Of a DNA stretch of 64,000 nt, positions 8,809 to 16,452 are shown piece after piece (positions within the stretch are counted from its first letter, which is position 1; every line of letters begins with the position of its first letter). The DNA comes from Pedobacter rhizosphaerae (GTDB taxonomy: Bacteria; Bacteroidota; Bacteroidia; Sphingobacteriales; Sphingobacteriaceae). Below the pieces are notes generated by a model, which worked only from the letters and a program-made list of their open reading frames with translations, had not been told where the DNA came from and did not search any database. The stretch spans positions 59,389-123,388 of the forward strand of contig NZ_FOGG01000016.1 in NCBI RefSeq assembly GCF_900111155.1, read 5' to 3'. Made by a program: the position numbers and the translations under genes.

Positions 8809-9521
8809 AAACTTACTCCCAGCCCTATTCCCAAATCAATTACACTGATATTTTGCTTCAGTTTTGTGGATGTTTGAATGGTGTTGTTGGTGGCAAGTGT
8901 ATATTCAAATTTGGGGTTAGCTCCCGTATAATCGGCATTAAACTTTAAACTGATATTGCTTCCTAAATTATAATTTAAACTGAGGCCTAAGAAATACGCT
9001 GCAGAAGTTGATGACATAGGTTCTTGCTTACCACTGAAATTACCAAACCCTGAAATAGACATATTAATTGTTGTGGCTGGCGATTTACTTTTCTGAATTC
9101 CAATGGCAGCCCTGGTCTCTAAAAGCAGGCTCTTCTTACTATTCAAAGGTAAACTTTGCTGTATTCCGGCCATAATAGCACCCGTTTTCCAGGTAGTTGT
9201 ACTAACAGAAAGGCTTGCAGCAGACCCGTCTGGAGTAGCATATCCCTTCAAAAAAGCATCTGTATCCACGCCGTAAATACCTCCCCTTAAAAGCACTAAC
9301 ATGCTTATGCTTTCCGTAAATTTGTATCCGTAGCTGATATTCACAAATCCACCCATTTTGGCTAGACCAGAATCTTCATCAGATAAATCTTTGCTTCCAA
9401 AATCACCAATCGGTAAACTTGGTCCTACGGCAATACTGATGTAAGATCGTTTTCCGGGAGTTTGGGCAGTCGATTGAAAATAAATAAAAAGACTTAGTAA
9501 AAAAAGAAGCGCTTTTTTCAT
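8805..9521 (-). CDS. Outer-membrane beta-barrel protein
   Basis: The 238-residue protein has a signal peptide (MKKALLFLLSLFIYF...S-T-A-Q, cleavage near residue 20) and alternating amphipathic beta strands ending in aromatic-rich segments and a terminal Phe (G-L-G-V-S-F), the usual outer-membrane insertion signal. It resembles Bacteroidota porin-family/OMP_b-brl proteins of unknown role. It lies on the reverse strand between the ligase and the helicase genes, so it splits the repair cluster. It overlaps the ligase stop codon and has its own upstream region of about 130 bp shared with the helicase gene. Confidence 0.8.
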   Translation of the reverse strand: MKKALLFLLSLFIYFQSTAQTPGKRSYISIAVGPSLPIGDFGSKDLSDEDSGLAKMGGFVNISYGYKFTESISMLVLLRGGIYGVDTDAFLKGYATPDGSAASLSVSTTTWKTGAIMAGIQQSLPLNSKKSLLLETRAAIGIQKSKSPATTINMSISGFGNFSGKQEPMSSTSAAYFLGLSLNYNLGSNISLKFNADYTGANPKFEYTLATNNTIQTSTKLKQNISVIDLGIGLGVSF

Positions 9522-9651
9522 GATTTGAGTTTGTTAATTAATAGATTAGTTTATTGACCGCTAAAATAGAAAGTCCTAACCATTACTCAGCGAAATTTTA
9601 AAAAAACATTTAGTCAACACAAAACACCATTCTTAGCTGTTTTTAAAAACA

Positions 9652-12129
9652 ATGGACCAAACTAAAACGCCCGGATATCGAAAAATTAAACAATGGCTAA
9701 AGGCTAATGGGCGCAGGCCATTTAAATTTCAGGAAGATGCCTGGCAATATTACCTCAACGGCTATAGCGGTTTGGTTAATGCGCCAACGGGTTTTGGAAA
9801 AACATTCTCTCTATTTTTAGCTGTTGCCATAGAAGCCTTAAACGAATCGGCAAGCAGTAATGCTAAAAACAAAGATAGACTTCAGCTGATCTGGATTACT
9901 CCCCTCCGCTCTTTAGCCAAGGATATCGCCAGGGCAATGAGAGAAACTTTACTCGAAATTGGCCTCGATTGGCAGGTTGGTGTTCGCAATGGAGATACTT
10001 CACAGGCGGAAAAATTACAGCAAAAGAAGTCGATGCCCGAGATCTTATTAATAACTCCCGAAAGTCTTCACCTTCTGCTCGCTCAAAAAGGTACATCAAC
10101 TATTTTCAAAAAACTAAAATGCATTGTGGCCGATGAGTGGCACGAGCTCTTGGGCAGTAAAAGAGGTGTTTTGGTTGAATTGGCCGTTTCCAGAATAAAA
10201 GGTATTCAAGGTGGTGCTAATAACCGGCTACTAAGGGTTTGGGGTATATCTGCTACTATTGGCAATATAGAGGAAGCTTTAGAAGTTTTAGAACCCAATG
10301 ATCAGGTGAAACGAATTATCGTAAGAGCCGATCTGGAGAAGAAAATTAAAATAAAATCTATCTTGCCAGATGACGATGAAACTTTGCCATGGGCTGGTCA
10401 CCTCGGATTAAAACTGGCCTATAAGTTACTTCCCATCATTAAAAAGAGTAAAACTACCTTAATATTTATCAATACCAGGGGACAATCAGAGATCTGGTAC
10501 CAGCACTTACTCAATATAGAACCTGATTTGGCCGGACAAATTGCCATTCACCACGGTTCTGTGGATTTTGAATTGAGAAATTGGATTGAGGATGCTTTAC
10601 ATACCGGACAATTAAAAGCGGTTATTGCCACTTCTTCCCTCGATTTGGGGGTAGATTTCAAACCAGTAGATACCGTTGTTCAAGTAGGCTCTCCTAAGGG
10701 TGTAGCTCGTTTTCTACAAAGAGCCGGGCGCTCCGGGCACTCTCCTCACGAAGTTTCTAAGATCTACTTCTTGCCAACTCATGCCTTAGAATTAGTAGAA
10801 GCTGCTGCCATAAAAGAAGCCGCAAGAAATAATGACATCGAAAGTCGCGAACCCTATATAATGGTTTTCGATACTTTAATTCAGTACCTGGTTACGTTGG
10901 CCATAGGAGATGGGTTTGATGATAAAATTATCTACGAAGAAATAAAAAACACCTATGCCTTTAAGCTTATTCTTCCTGAAGAATGGAACTGGGTAATGCA
11001 ATTCATCACCTCAGGTGGCGATAGTTTAAGTGCCTACAATGAGTTTAAGAAAGTGGTTAAAGATGAGGATGGCCTCTGGAAAGTAAAGAGCAGGCAATTG
11101 GCTATGCGCCACAGGCTTCATATCGGTACAATTGTGAGCGATGCCATGCTCAAAGTGAAGTTTATATCTGGTGGATATGTGGGAATGATAGAAGAATACT
11201 TTGTAACCAGGCTTAAAGCTGGAGATAATTTCAGATTGGCAGGACGTGTATTGGAATTCATCCAAGTGAAAGATATGACAGTAATGGTGAGAAATAGCAA
11301 ACAAAAGAATGCAATTTCACCCAGTTGGAATGGCGGACGCTTGCCCCTATCTTCAAACTTAGGTGCAGTTCTCCGAAAGAAATACAATGAGGCGCTGGAC
11401 AAAACTCATCTTGATGAAGAATTGGATGCTATATATCCACTTTTTTTACTACAGGAACAGCGTTCGCACGTACCCCGAAACGATGAGCTTTTAATAGAAT
11501 TGATTAACAATAAAGAGGGTTACCATTTTTTTGCCTATCCTTTTGAAGGCAGGCTGGTTCACGAGGTTTTGGCTGCATTAGTGGCCTATCGGTTAAGCAA
11601 GTTATTGCCAATCAGTTTTTCAATTGCCATGAACGATTACGGTTTTGAACTGCTCAGTGAAACCGAAATCCCTATGGATGAATCAATTGCATACGAAGTT
11701 TTCTCCCCTAAAAATTTAACGGAGGACATTACATCAAGCATTAATGCCACAGAAATGGCCAGAAGGAAATTCAGGGATATTGCCTGTATATCCGGGCTTG
11801 TTTTTCAAGGTTATCCGGGAAAATATGTAGCAAATAAACATCTCCAGTCATCGGCAGGTTTGTTTTTTAATGTTTTTAGTGATTATGATAAACATAATTT
11901 ACTTTTACGTCAGGCTTACGATGAAGTGTTTTATCAGCAATTAGAGGAGCCCAGATTGGCAGCGGCACTAGAACGCATTCAAAACGGAGCCATAATTATT
12001 ACGCAACCGAAGAGTTTTACACCGCTATCTTTCCCGATTAAAGTAGATAGTTTAAGAGAAAATATGAGTTCTGAAGAGTTGGAGCAAAGAATTGCAAGAA
12101 TGAAAGCGGAATCTGAAAAAATTAAGTAA
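9652..12129 (+). CDS. Ligase-associated DEXH-box helicase (Lhr-like)
   Basis: The 825-residue superfamily 2 helicase has Walker A A-P-T-G-F-G-K-T (residues 44-51), the box D-E-W-H at 161-164, the S-A-T motif (G-I-S-A-T-I-G-N) and motif VI Q-R-A-G-R-S-G-H. The D-E-W-H box and the long C-terminal core are typical of bacterial Lhr-Core proteins, which are 3'-to-5' DNA translocases. PdeM starts 3 nt after the stop, so the pair forms an operon. The upstream reverse-strand membrane protein separates it from the ligase, but function and family tie it to that gene. Confidence 0.92.
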   Translation: MDQTKTPGYRKIKQWLKANGRRPFKFQEDAWQYYLNGYSGLVNAPTGFGKTFSLFLAVAIEALNESASSNAKNKDRLQLIWITPLRSLAKDIARAMRETLLEIGLDWQVGVRNGDTSQAEKLQQKKSMPEILLITPESLHLLLAQKGTSTIFKKLKCIVADEWHELLGSKRGVLVELAVSRIKGIQGGANNRLLRVWGISATIGNIEEALEVLEPNDQVKRIIVRADLEKKIKIKSILPDDDETLPWAGHLGLKLAYKLLPIIKKSKTTLIFINTRGQSEIWYQHLLNIEPDLAGQIAIHHGSVDFELRNWIEDALHTGQLKAVIATSSLDLGVDFKPVDTVVQVGSPKGVARFLQRAGRSGHSPHEVSKIYFLPTHALELVEAAAIKEAARNNDIESREPYIMVFDTLIQYLVTLAIGDGFDDKIIYEEIKNTYAFKLILPEEWNWVMQFITSGGDSLSAYNEFKKVVKDEDGLWKVKSRQLAMRHRLHIGTIVSDAMLKVKFISGGYVGMIEEYFVTRLKAGDNFRLAGRVLEFIQVKDMTVMVRNSKQKNAISPSWNGGRLPLSSNLGAVLRKKYNEALDKTHLDEELDAIYPLFLLQEQRSHVPRNDELLIELINNKEGYHFFAYPFEGRLVHEVLAALVAYRLSKLLPISFSIAMNDYGFELLSETEIPMDESIAYEVFSPKNLTEDITSSINATEMARRKFRDIACISGLVFQGYPGKYVANKHLQSSAGLFFNVFSDYDKHNLLLRQAYDEVFYQQLEEPRLAAALERIQNGAIIITQPKSFTPLSFPIKVDSLRENMSSEELEQRIARMKAESEKIK

Positions 12130-12132
12130 AGT

Positions 12133-12771
12133 ATGACGATTACCAGTCAGGGTGAAGAATTGATTTTAGATAAAGAACGTGCCTTATACCTGCCCAAACA
12201 TCAGTTATTAGCCATTAGCGATTTACATCTGGGAAAATCGGCACACTTTCGCCAGGCTGGTTTACAGGTTCCTGCAACCATTGGACTTAGCGATTTACAC
12301 CGTTTGAGTTTGCTGATTGAGAAATACAATCCTAAAACATTACTGATTAACGGTGATATGTTTCATCACGGTCTTAATACTGACATTCAGATTTTCGCCA
12401 AATGGCGGGCACAATATGATCAGGTCAGATTCCTGCTGGTGAAAGGAAATCACGATAAACTTACCAATGCAGATTACGAATCGATGCAGATTGAAATACA
12501 TGAGCCCAGCTTTTGTTTGGGTCCTTTCTGCTTCATACACGATGCTCCTAAAAATGTAAAAGAAGAGTTGTATCCCATTAGTGGGCACATTCATCCCGGA
12601 GTGGCTATTGTGGGCAAGGCTAAACAGCGGTTAAAGTTTCCGTGTTTCTATTTTGGCAAAGACTACGCTGTTTTACCTGCGTTCAGCCTGTTTACAGGAC
12701 TTTATAACATTTATCCTAAAGTAAACGAAAGAATATTTGCGGTTACGCCTAAAAATGTACTTGAGGTTTAG
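12133..12771 (+). CDS. pdeM: Ligase-associated endonuclease PdeM (metallophosphoesterase)
   Basis: The 212-residue protein carries calcineurin-like metal motifs: S-D-L-H-L-G-K (D-x-H), I-N-G-D-M-F-H-H (G-D), K-G-N-H-D-K (G-N-H-D) and a late S-G-H-I-H-P-G (G-H-x-H). The phrase S-D-L-H-L-G-K-S-A-H-F-R-Q-A-G is characteristic of the PdeM/MPE subfamily associated with Lhr and ATP ligase, a DNA endonuclease and phosphodiesterase. It closely follows the helicase gene (3 nt). It ends 9 nt from the end of the convergent thioredoxin gene. Confidence 0.9.
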   Translation: MTITSQGEELILDKERALYLPKHQLLAISDLHLGKSAHFRQAGLQVPATIGLSDLHRLSLLIEKYNPKTLLINGDMFHHGLNTDIQIFAKWRAQYDQVRFLLVKGNHDKLTNADYESMQIEIHEPSFCLGPFCFIHDAPKNVKEELYPISGHIHPGVAIVGKAKQRLKFPCFYFGKDYAVLPAFSLFTGLYNIYPKVNERIFAVTPKNVLEV

Positions 12772-12780
12772 TCTGTGAGC

Positions 12781-13077
12781 TTAAATATTTGCCTCAATTA
12801 ATTGCTTTAACTGAGCGGCCTGAATCACACCACTTTGACGCCAAAGCTGTTTCCCGCCTTTGAATAGTATTAAGGTTGGAACACCCTGGATATTTAATGA
12901 GCTTGCTGCCTGAGGATTTTTATCAATATCAATTTTAATGATGGAAGCCTTATCACCAACCTGTTGTTTCACTTGTTCTAAAATTGGTGCCATCATTTTA
13001 CACGGACCGCACCATTCAGCAAAGAAATCAACCAATACTGGTTTATCTCCATTTATTAAATCTGAAAACTTAGCCAT
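12781..13077 (-). CDS. trxA: Thioredoxin
   Basis: The 98-residue protein has the redox motif W-C-G-P-C-K with Cys23 and Cys26, and the cis-proline segment G-V-P-T-L-I-L-F. There is no signal peptide or membrane segment, so it is a cytoplasmic disulfide reductase. It is a little shorter than E. coli thioredoxin (about 108). It is convergent with pdeM and preceded by a 78-bp gap to the ferritin-like gene, so it may be transcribed alone or by readthrough. Confidence 0.93.
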   Translation of the reverse strand: MAKFSDLINGDKPVLVDFFAEWCGPCKMMAPILEQVKQQVGDKASIIKIDIDKNPQAASSLNIQGVPTLILFKGGKQLWRQSGVIQAAQLKQLIEANI

Positions 13078-13155
13078 AATTCTATTTCTAATGGAAACAA
13101 TAAGTACAGGATTTTAGTTTTAAAGACAATTGATAATCCGAATCACAAGTCTGGA

Positions 13156-13770
13156 TTATGCAGTAACCGATAATTCATCCTTTAAGGATCCCACCCACTG
13201 CTCAAAAAGATTCTTTTCCATACTTACAACTTTGGCTGCATGCCCTTCCCAATTTGGAGCAAATTCTACAAGTTGATTAATCATCTCTTCCAGGTGACCC
13301 TCCTCTTCTAAAATGATCGATTTCACATTTACCTTACTTTTGGCTTCATCTAAAACAGCCTGGTATACCGGATAAAGTTCATCTGCACGCACCTCTATGG
13401 CGTATGTAACAAATAAATATGCGCCAAACTTTAAATCATAACCAGAGAGATTAAAAGCCGCTTTTAAATATCTGCATACAGCGATATCCAATGCATGGAG
13501 ATAATATTTGGTATGGTTTGGAGATAAAAGCTCCGAATTAGTGTAGGTTTTGCAAAGCGATTCGTCGATTTTAGAAATCTGTTTCTTAAGGTAATAAGCA
13601 TGTCGGTGTTCTTCTGCGGCATGCTTTAGAATAATGAGGTTTACCTGCTCCTTATGTTCAGAGGCTGAGATTTTCTTCGCACCTGCATTTTCCATATAGG
13701 AAAGTGTATTCAACCATTTGGCATGTAACACCTTATCAGAAACTATAGCCCTTAAAATTGAATCCAACAT
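13156..13770 (-). CDS. Ferritin-like diiron-domain protein of unknown role
   Basis: The 204-residue, mostly helical protein shows the four-helix diiron pattern: Glu27 in helix 1, E-E-H-R-H with Glu54-x-x-His57 in helix 2, a Glu in A-I-E-V-R-A-D-E-L-Y in helix 3, and a second E-x-x-H in L-E-E-E-G-H-L-E-E-M in helix 4. No signal peptide is present. Proteins of this kind bind two irons and may oxidise or store iron or act on an unknown substrate. It sits downstream of the E2 acyltransferase gene by 36 nt. The fold is well supported, but the biological role is unknown. Confidence 0.7.
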   Translation of the reverse strand: MLDSILRAIVSDKVLHAKWLNTLSYMENAGAKKISASEHKEQVNLIILKHAAEEHRHAYYLKKQISKIDESLCKTYTNSELLSPNHTKYYLHALDIAVCRYLKAAFNLSGYDLKFGAYLFVTYAIEVRADELYPVYQAVLDEAKSKVNVKSIILEEEGHLEEMINQLVEFAPNWEGHAAKVVSMEKNLFEQWVGSLKDELSVTA

Positions 13771-13806
13771 CTTTTATCGACAGTTATTTTACCTTGTAAA
13801 GCTAAG

Positions 13807-15144
13807 CTAAATCTCTCTGTTTAAGTCCCAGTTTTCTAAATAATCTGCTACCCTGCGAACAAACATTCCTCCTAAAGATCCATCCACAACACGGTGATCG
13901 TATGATAGGGAAAGAAACATCATATGTCGGATAGCGATTACATCGCCGTGTTCGGTTTCTAAAACTGCTGGTTTTTTCTTAATGGCACCTACAGCTAAAA
14001 TAGCAACCTGCGGCTGGTTTATAATGGGTGTACCCATTACGTTTCCAAATGAACCTACATTGGTTAAGGTGAAAGTTCCACCCTGAGTTTCATCCGGTTT
14101 AAGTTTAGAGTTTCTTGATCTCGAAGCTAAATCGTTTACAGCTTTAGTTAGGCCTACCAAGTTTAACTGATCGGCATTTTTAATCACCGGAACGATGAGG
14201 TTGCCACTTGGTAAAGCTGCCGCCATGCCAATATTAATATCGCGTTTTTTGATAATCTGAGTGCCGTTTACCGAAACGTTAACCATCGGAAAATCTTTGA
14301 TGGCTTTGGCTACAGCTTCTATAAACATCGGGGTGAAAGTGATTTTTTCATTTTCACGTTTTTCAAAGCTATTTTTAACCTTATTGCGCCACAATACCAA
14401 ATTGGTTACATCTGCTTCAACAAAGGAAGTTACATGCGGAGAAGTGCTTTTACTCATCACCATATGATCGGCAATCAGTTTACGCATCCTGTCCATTTCT
14501 ATAATTTCGTCGCCGCCGCTTACACTGGTAGTTGCCGGTTTATTGGGCGCTTGAACTGTTGTAGGTGTATTAACTGCCGGAGCCTCTGCTACAGGAGCTG
14601 GCTTAGGCTGTTCTGATGTACTTTTTTGTCCGCCATTTTTATTGGCAAGGTAATTCAGTAAATCGTCTTTATTCAAACGGCCATCTGCACCAGATCCTTT
14701 AATAGAATCTAACTCAGTTAAGGAAATATTTTCTTGTGCTGCTATGCTTTTAACCAGCGGAGAATAGAAACGATCTGAGCTGCTAAAATCAGTTGTAGGA
14801 GCAGGTTTATCTTGTAATTGGTCTATACCAGGAATAGCTTCAGCTTTTTCATTTACAACAGGAGCTTCAGCACTTGTTTCCGGGGTTTTTGATCCAACTT
14901 CAGCAGCTGTTTCAATAATGGCAATTACATCTCCTACTTGTGCTACTTCATCTTCTTTAAATAGCTGCTTGATTAGTTTACCTGCCACAGGGGATGGAAC
15001 TTCAGAATCAACCTTATCGGTTGCGATTTCTAAAATGGTGTCATCCAAATCTATGGAATCACCAATTTGTTTAACCCATTTAATAACTGTTGCTTCTGCA
15101 ACACTTTCACCCATTTTTGGTAACAATAATTCGTATTGAGCCAT
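13807..15144 (-). CDS. 2-oxo acid dehydrogenase E2 acyltransferase
   Basis: The 445-residue protein has an N-terminal lipoyl domain with the lipoylated Lys44 in E-I-A-T-D-K-V-D, a linker rich in Pro/Ala, a peripheral subunit-binding domain near residues 125-165 (F-Y-S-P-L-V-K-S-I-A...G-A-D-G-R-L) and the catalytic domain ending with the active-site D-H-R-V-V-D-G (416-422). It transfers acyl groups to CoA in a pyruvate, 2-oxoglutarate or branched-chain dehydrogenase complex. No E1 or E3 gene is nearby to decide. The ATG at 15144 gives the standard M-A-Q-Y-E-L-L-L-P-K-M-G-E-S start; an in-frame start 12 codons upstream is less likely. Confidence 0.9.
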   Translation of the reverse strand: MAQYELLLPKMGESVAEATVIKWVKQIGDSIDLDDTILEIATDKVDSEVPSPVAGKLIKQLFKEDEVAQVGDVIAIIETAAEVGSKTPETSAEAPVVNEKAEAIPGIDQLQDKPAPTTDFSSSDRFYSPLVKSIAAQENISLTELDSIKGSGADGRLNKDDLLNYLANKNGGQKSTSEQPKPAPVAEAPAVNTPTTVQAPNKPATTSVSGGDEIIEMDRMRKLIADHMVMSKSTSPHVTSFVEADVTNLVLWRNKVKNSFEKRENEKITFTPMFIEAVAKAIKDFPMVNVSVNGTQIIKKRDINIGMAAALPSGNLIVPVIKNADQLNLVGLTKAVNDLASRSRNSKLKPDETQGGTFTLTNVGSFGNVMGTPIINQPQVAILAVGAIKKKPAVLETEHGDVIAIRHMMFLSLSYDHRVVDGSLGGMFVRRVADYLENWDLNREI

Positions 15145-15191
15145 ATTAAATTCCAGTATTTTATATTGGTATTGCGCCAAAAATACGGTTT

Positions 15192-16445
15192 TTATTCTTT
15201 AAGGTAGTCTTCTTTAAGTAGATTTAATAACATTGTTAAGGCCGAAATTGCCGCTCGCTCAATGTTCTGAATTCGTTTGTTACTGAAATTAAACACTTTA
15301 GCTATAGTTTTGCTTTGATTGGAAACTGCAATCCACACAGTTCCTACAGGCTTGTCTTCGGTTCCACCATCTGGTCCGGCGACCCCTGTTACGGCAATAG
15401 CATAATCTGTTTTGAAATGCTCAACAGCACCTTCAGCCATTTCAATAACGGTTTGCTCACTAACTGCTCCATAACCAGCCAATGTTTCTTCCCTTACACC
15501 TAAAATAGATTCTTTAAGTTCATTTGCATAACTAACAGCACCTCCCCAATAAACCGATGAACTACCAGGATGTTGCGTAATCAGATGAGCAATGTAGCCA
15601 CCAGTACAACTTTCTGCAGTAGATAAGGTTAAACCTTTCTCTTTCATGATATTCAGAATGGCTTTTTCCAGTGGGATATCATCATCCACTACAACAAATT
15701 GTTTTATTCTCTCGATAATATTTTTAGCGAATAATTCTACTTCAGCGCGAAGGGTATCTTCCTCTTTCCCTTTTGCAGACAGACGTAATCTCACTTGCCC
15801 TAACTTAGGTAAATAGGCTAGCTTAATGTTTTCTGGCAAATCGTTTTCAATATCCTCGATCTCCTTAGCCAGGAAAGATTCGCCTATACCGGCAGTTAAA
15901 ATAGTTTTATGTACAATTACAGGTAGCTTAAACTGAGCCTTAATTTTTGGCAAAATTTGCTCATCCATTAAGTACATCATTTCAAATGGAACACCTGGCA
16001 TAGAAACGAAGATCTTATTGTCCTTGTTAAACCACATGCATGGGGCGGTACCATTTTTGTTCAATATAACTTCACAGCCATCGGGTACCTCAGCCTGCTT
16101 AATATTAATATCCAGCAAAGGCCGCTTAAATTTCTTAAAAATCTCTGTCACAATGGCTAAAGTTCCTTCGTCGATACGAAAGCCCATACCGAAGTATTTA
16201 GCAAGCGTTATTTTGGTAATATCATCTTTTGTCGGTCCTAAACCTCCGGTAATCAAAATAATATCTGCCCTTTTTTCTGCCTGTGCCAGCGCATCTAAAA
16301 TATGTTCCTGATCATCAGAAACAGAGGTAATCTGCTTTACAGAAACACCAATCAAATTCAGTTGCCTGGCCATCCAGGCAGAGTTGGTATCTACAATCTG
16401 ACCGATTAAGATTTCATCGCCAATGGTGATAATTTCAGCTAACAT
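15192..16445 (-). CDS. cinA: CinA family protein (competence/damage-inducible)
   Basis: The 417-residue protein has an N-terminal MoaB/MogA-like domain (I-T-I-G-D-E-I-L-I-G-Q-I-V-D-T-N-S, T-G-G-L-G-P-T-K-D-D) and a C-terminal CinA/PncC domain (S-T-A-E-S-C-T-G-G, V-T-G-V-A-G-P-D-G-G). The C-terminal domain in the family deamidates nicotinamide mononucleotide and the N-terminal one hydrolyses ADP-ribose. It starts 7 nt after lptD stops and is followed by the E2 gene 47 nt later, giving a probable lptD-cinA-E2 unit. Confidence 0.93.
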   Translation of the reverse strand: MLAEIITIGDEILIGQIVDTNSAWMARQLNLIGVSVKQITSVSDDQEHILDALAQAEKRADIILITGGLGPTKDDITKITLAKYFGMGFRIDEGTLAIVTEIFKKFKRPLLDINIKQAEVPDGCEVILNKNGTAPCMWFNKDNKIFVSMPGVPFEMMYLMDEQILPKIKAQFKLPVIVHKTILTAGIGESFLAKEIEDIENDLPENIKLAYLPKLGQVRLRLSAKGKEEDTLRAEVELFAKNIIERIKQFVVVDDDIPLEKAILNIMKEKGLTLSTAESCTGGYIAHLITQHPGSSSVYWGGAVSYANELKESILGVREETLAGYGAVSEQTVIEMAEGAVEHFKTDYAIAVTGVAGPDGGTEDKPVGTVWIAVSNQSKTIAKVFNFSNKRIQNIERAAISALTMLLNLLKEDYLKE

Positions 16446-16452
16446 GTGTTTA

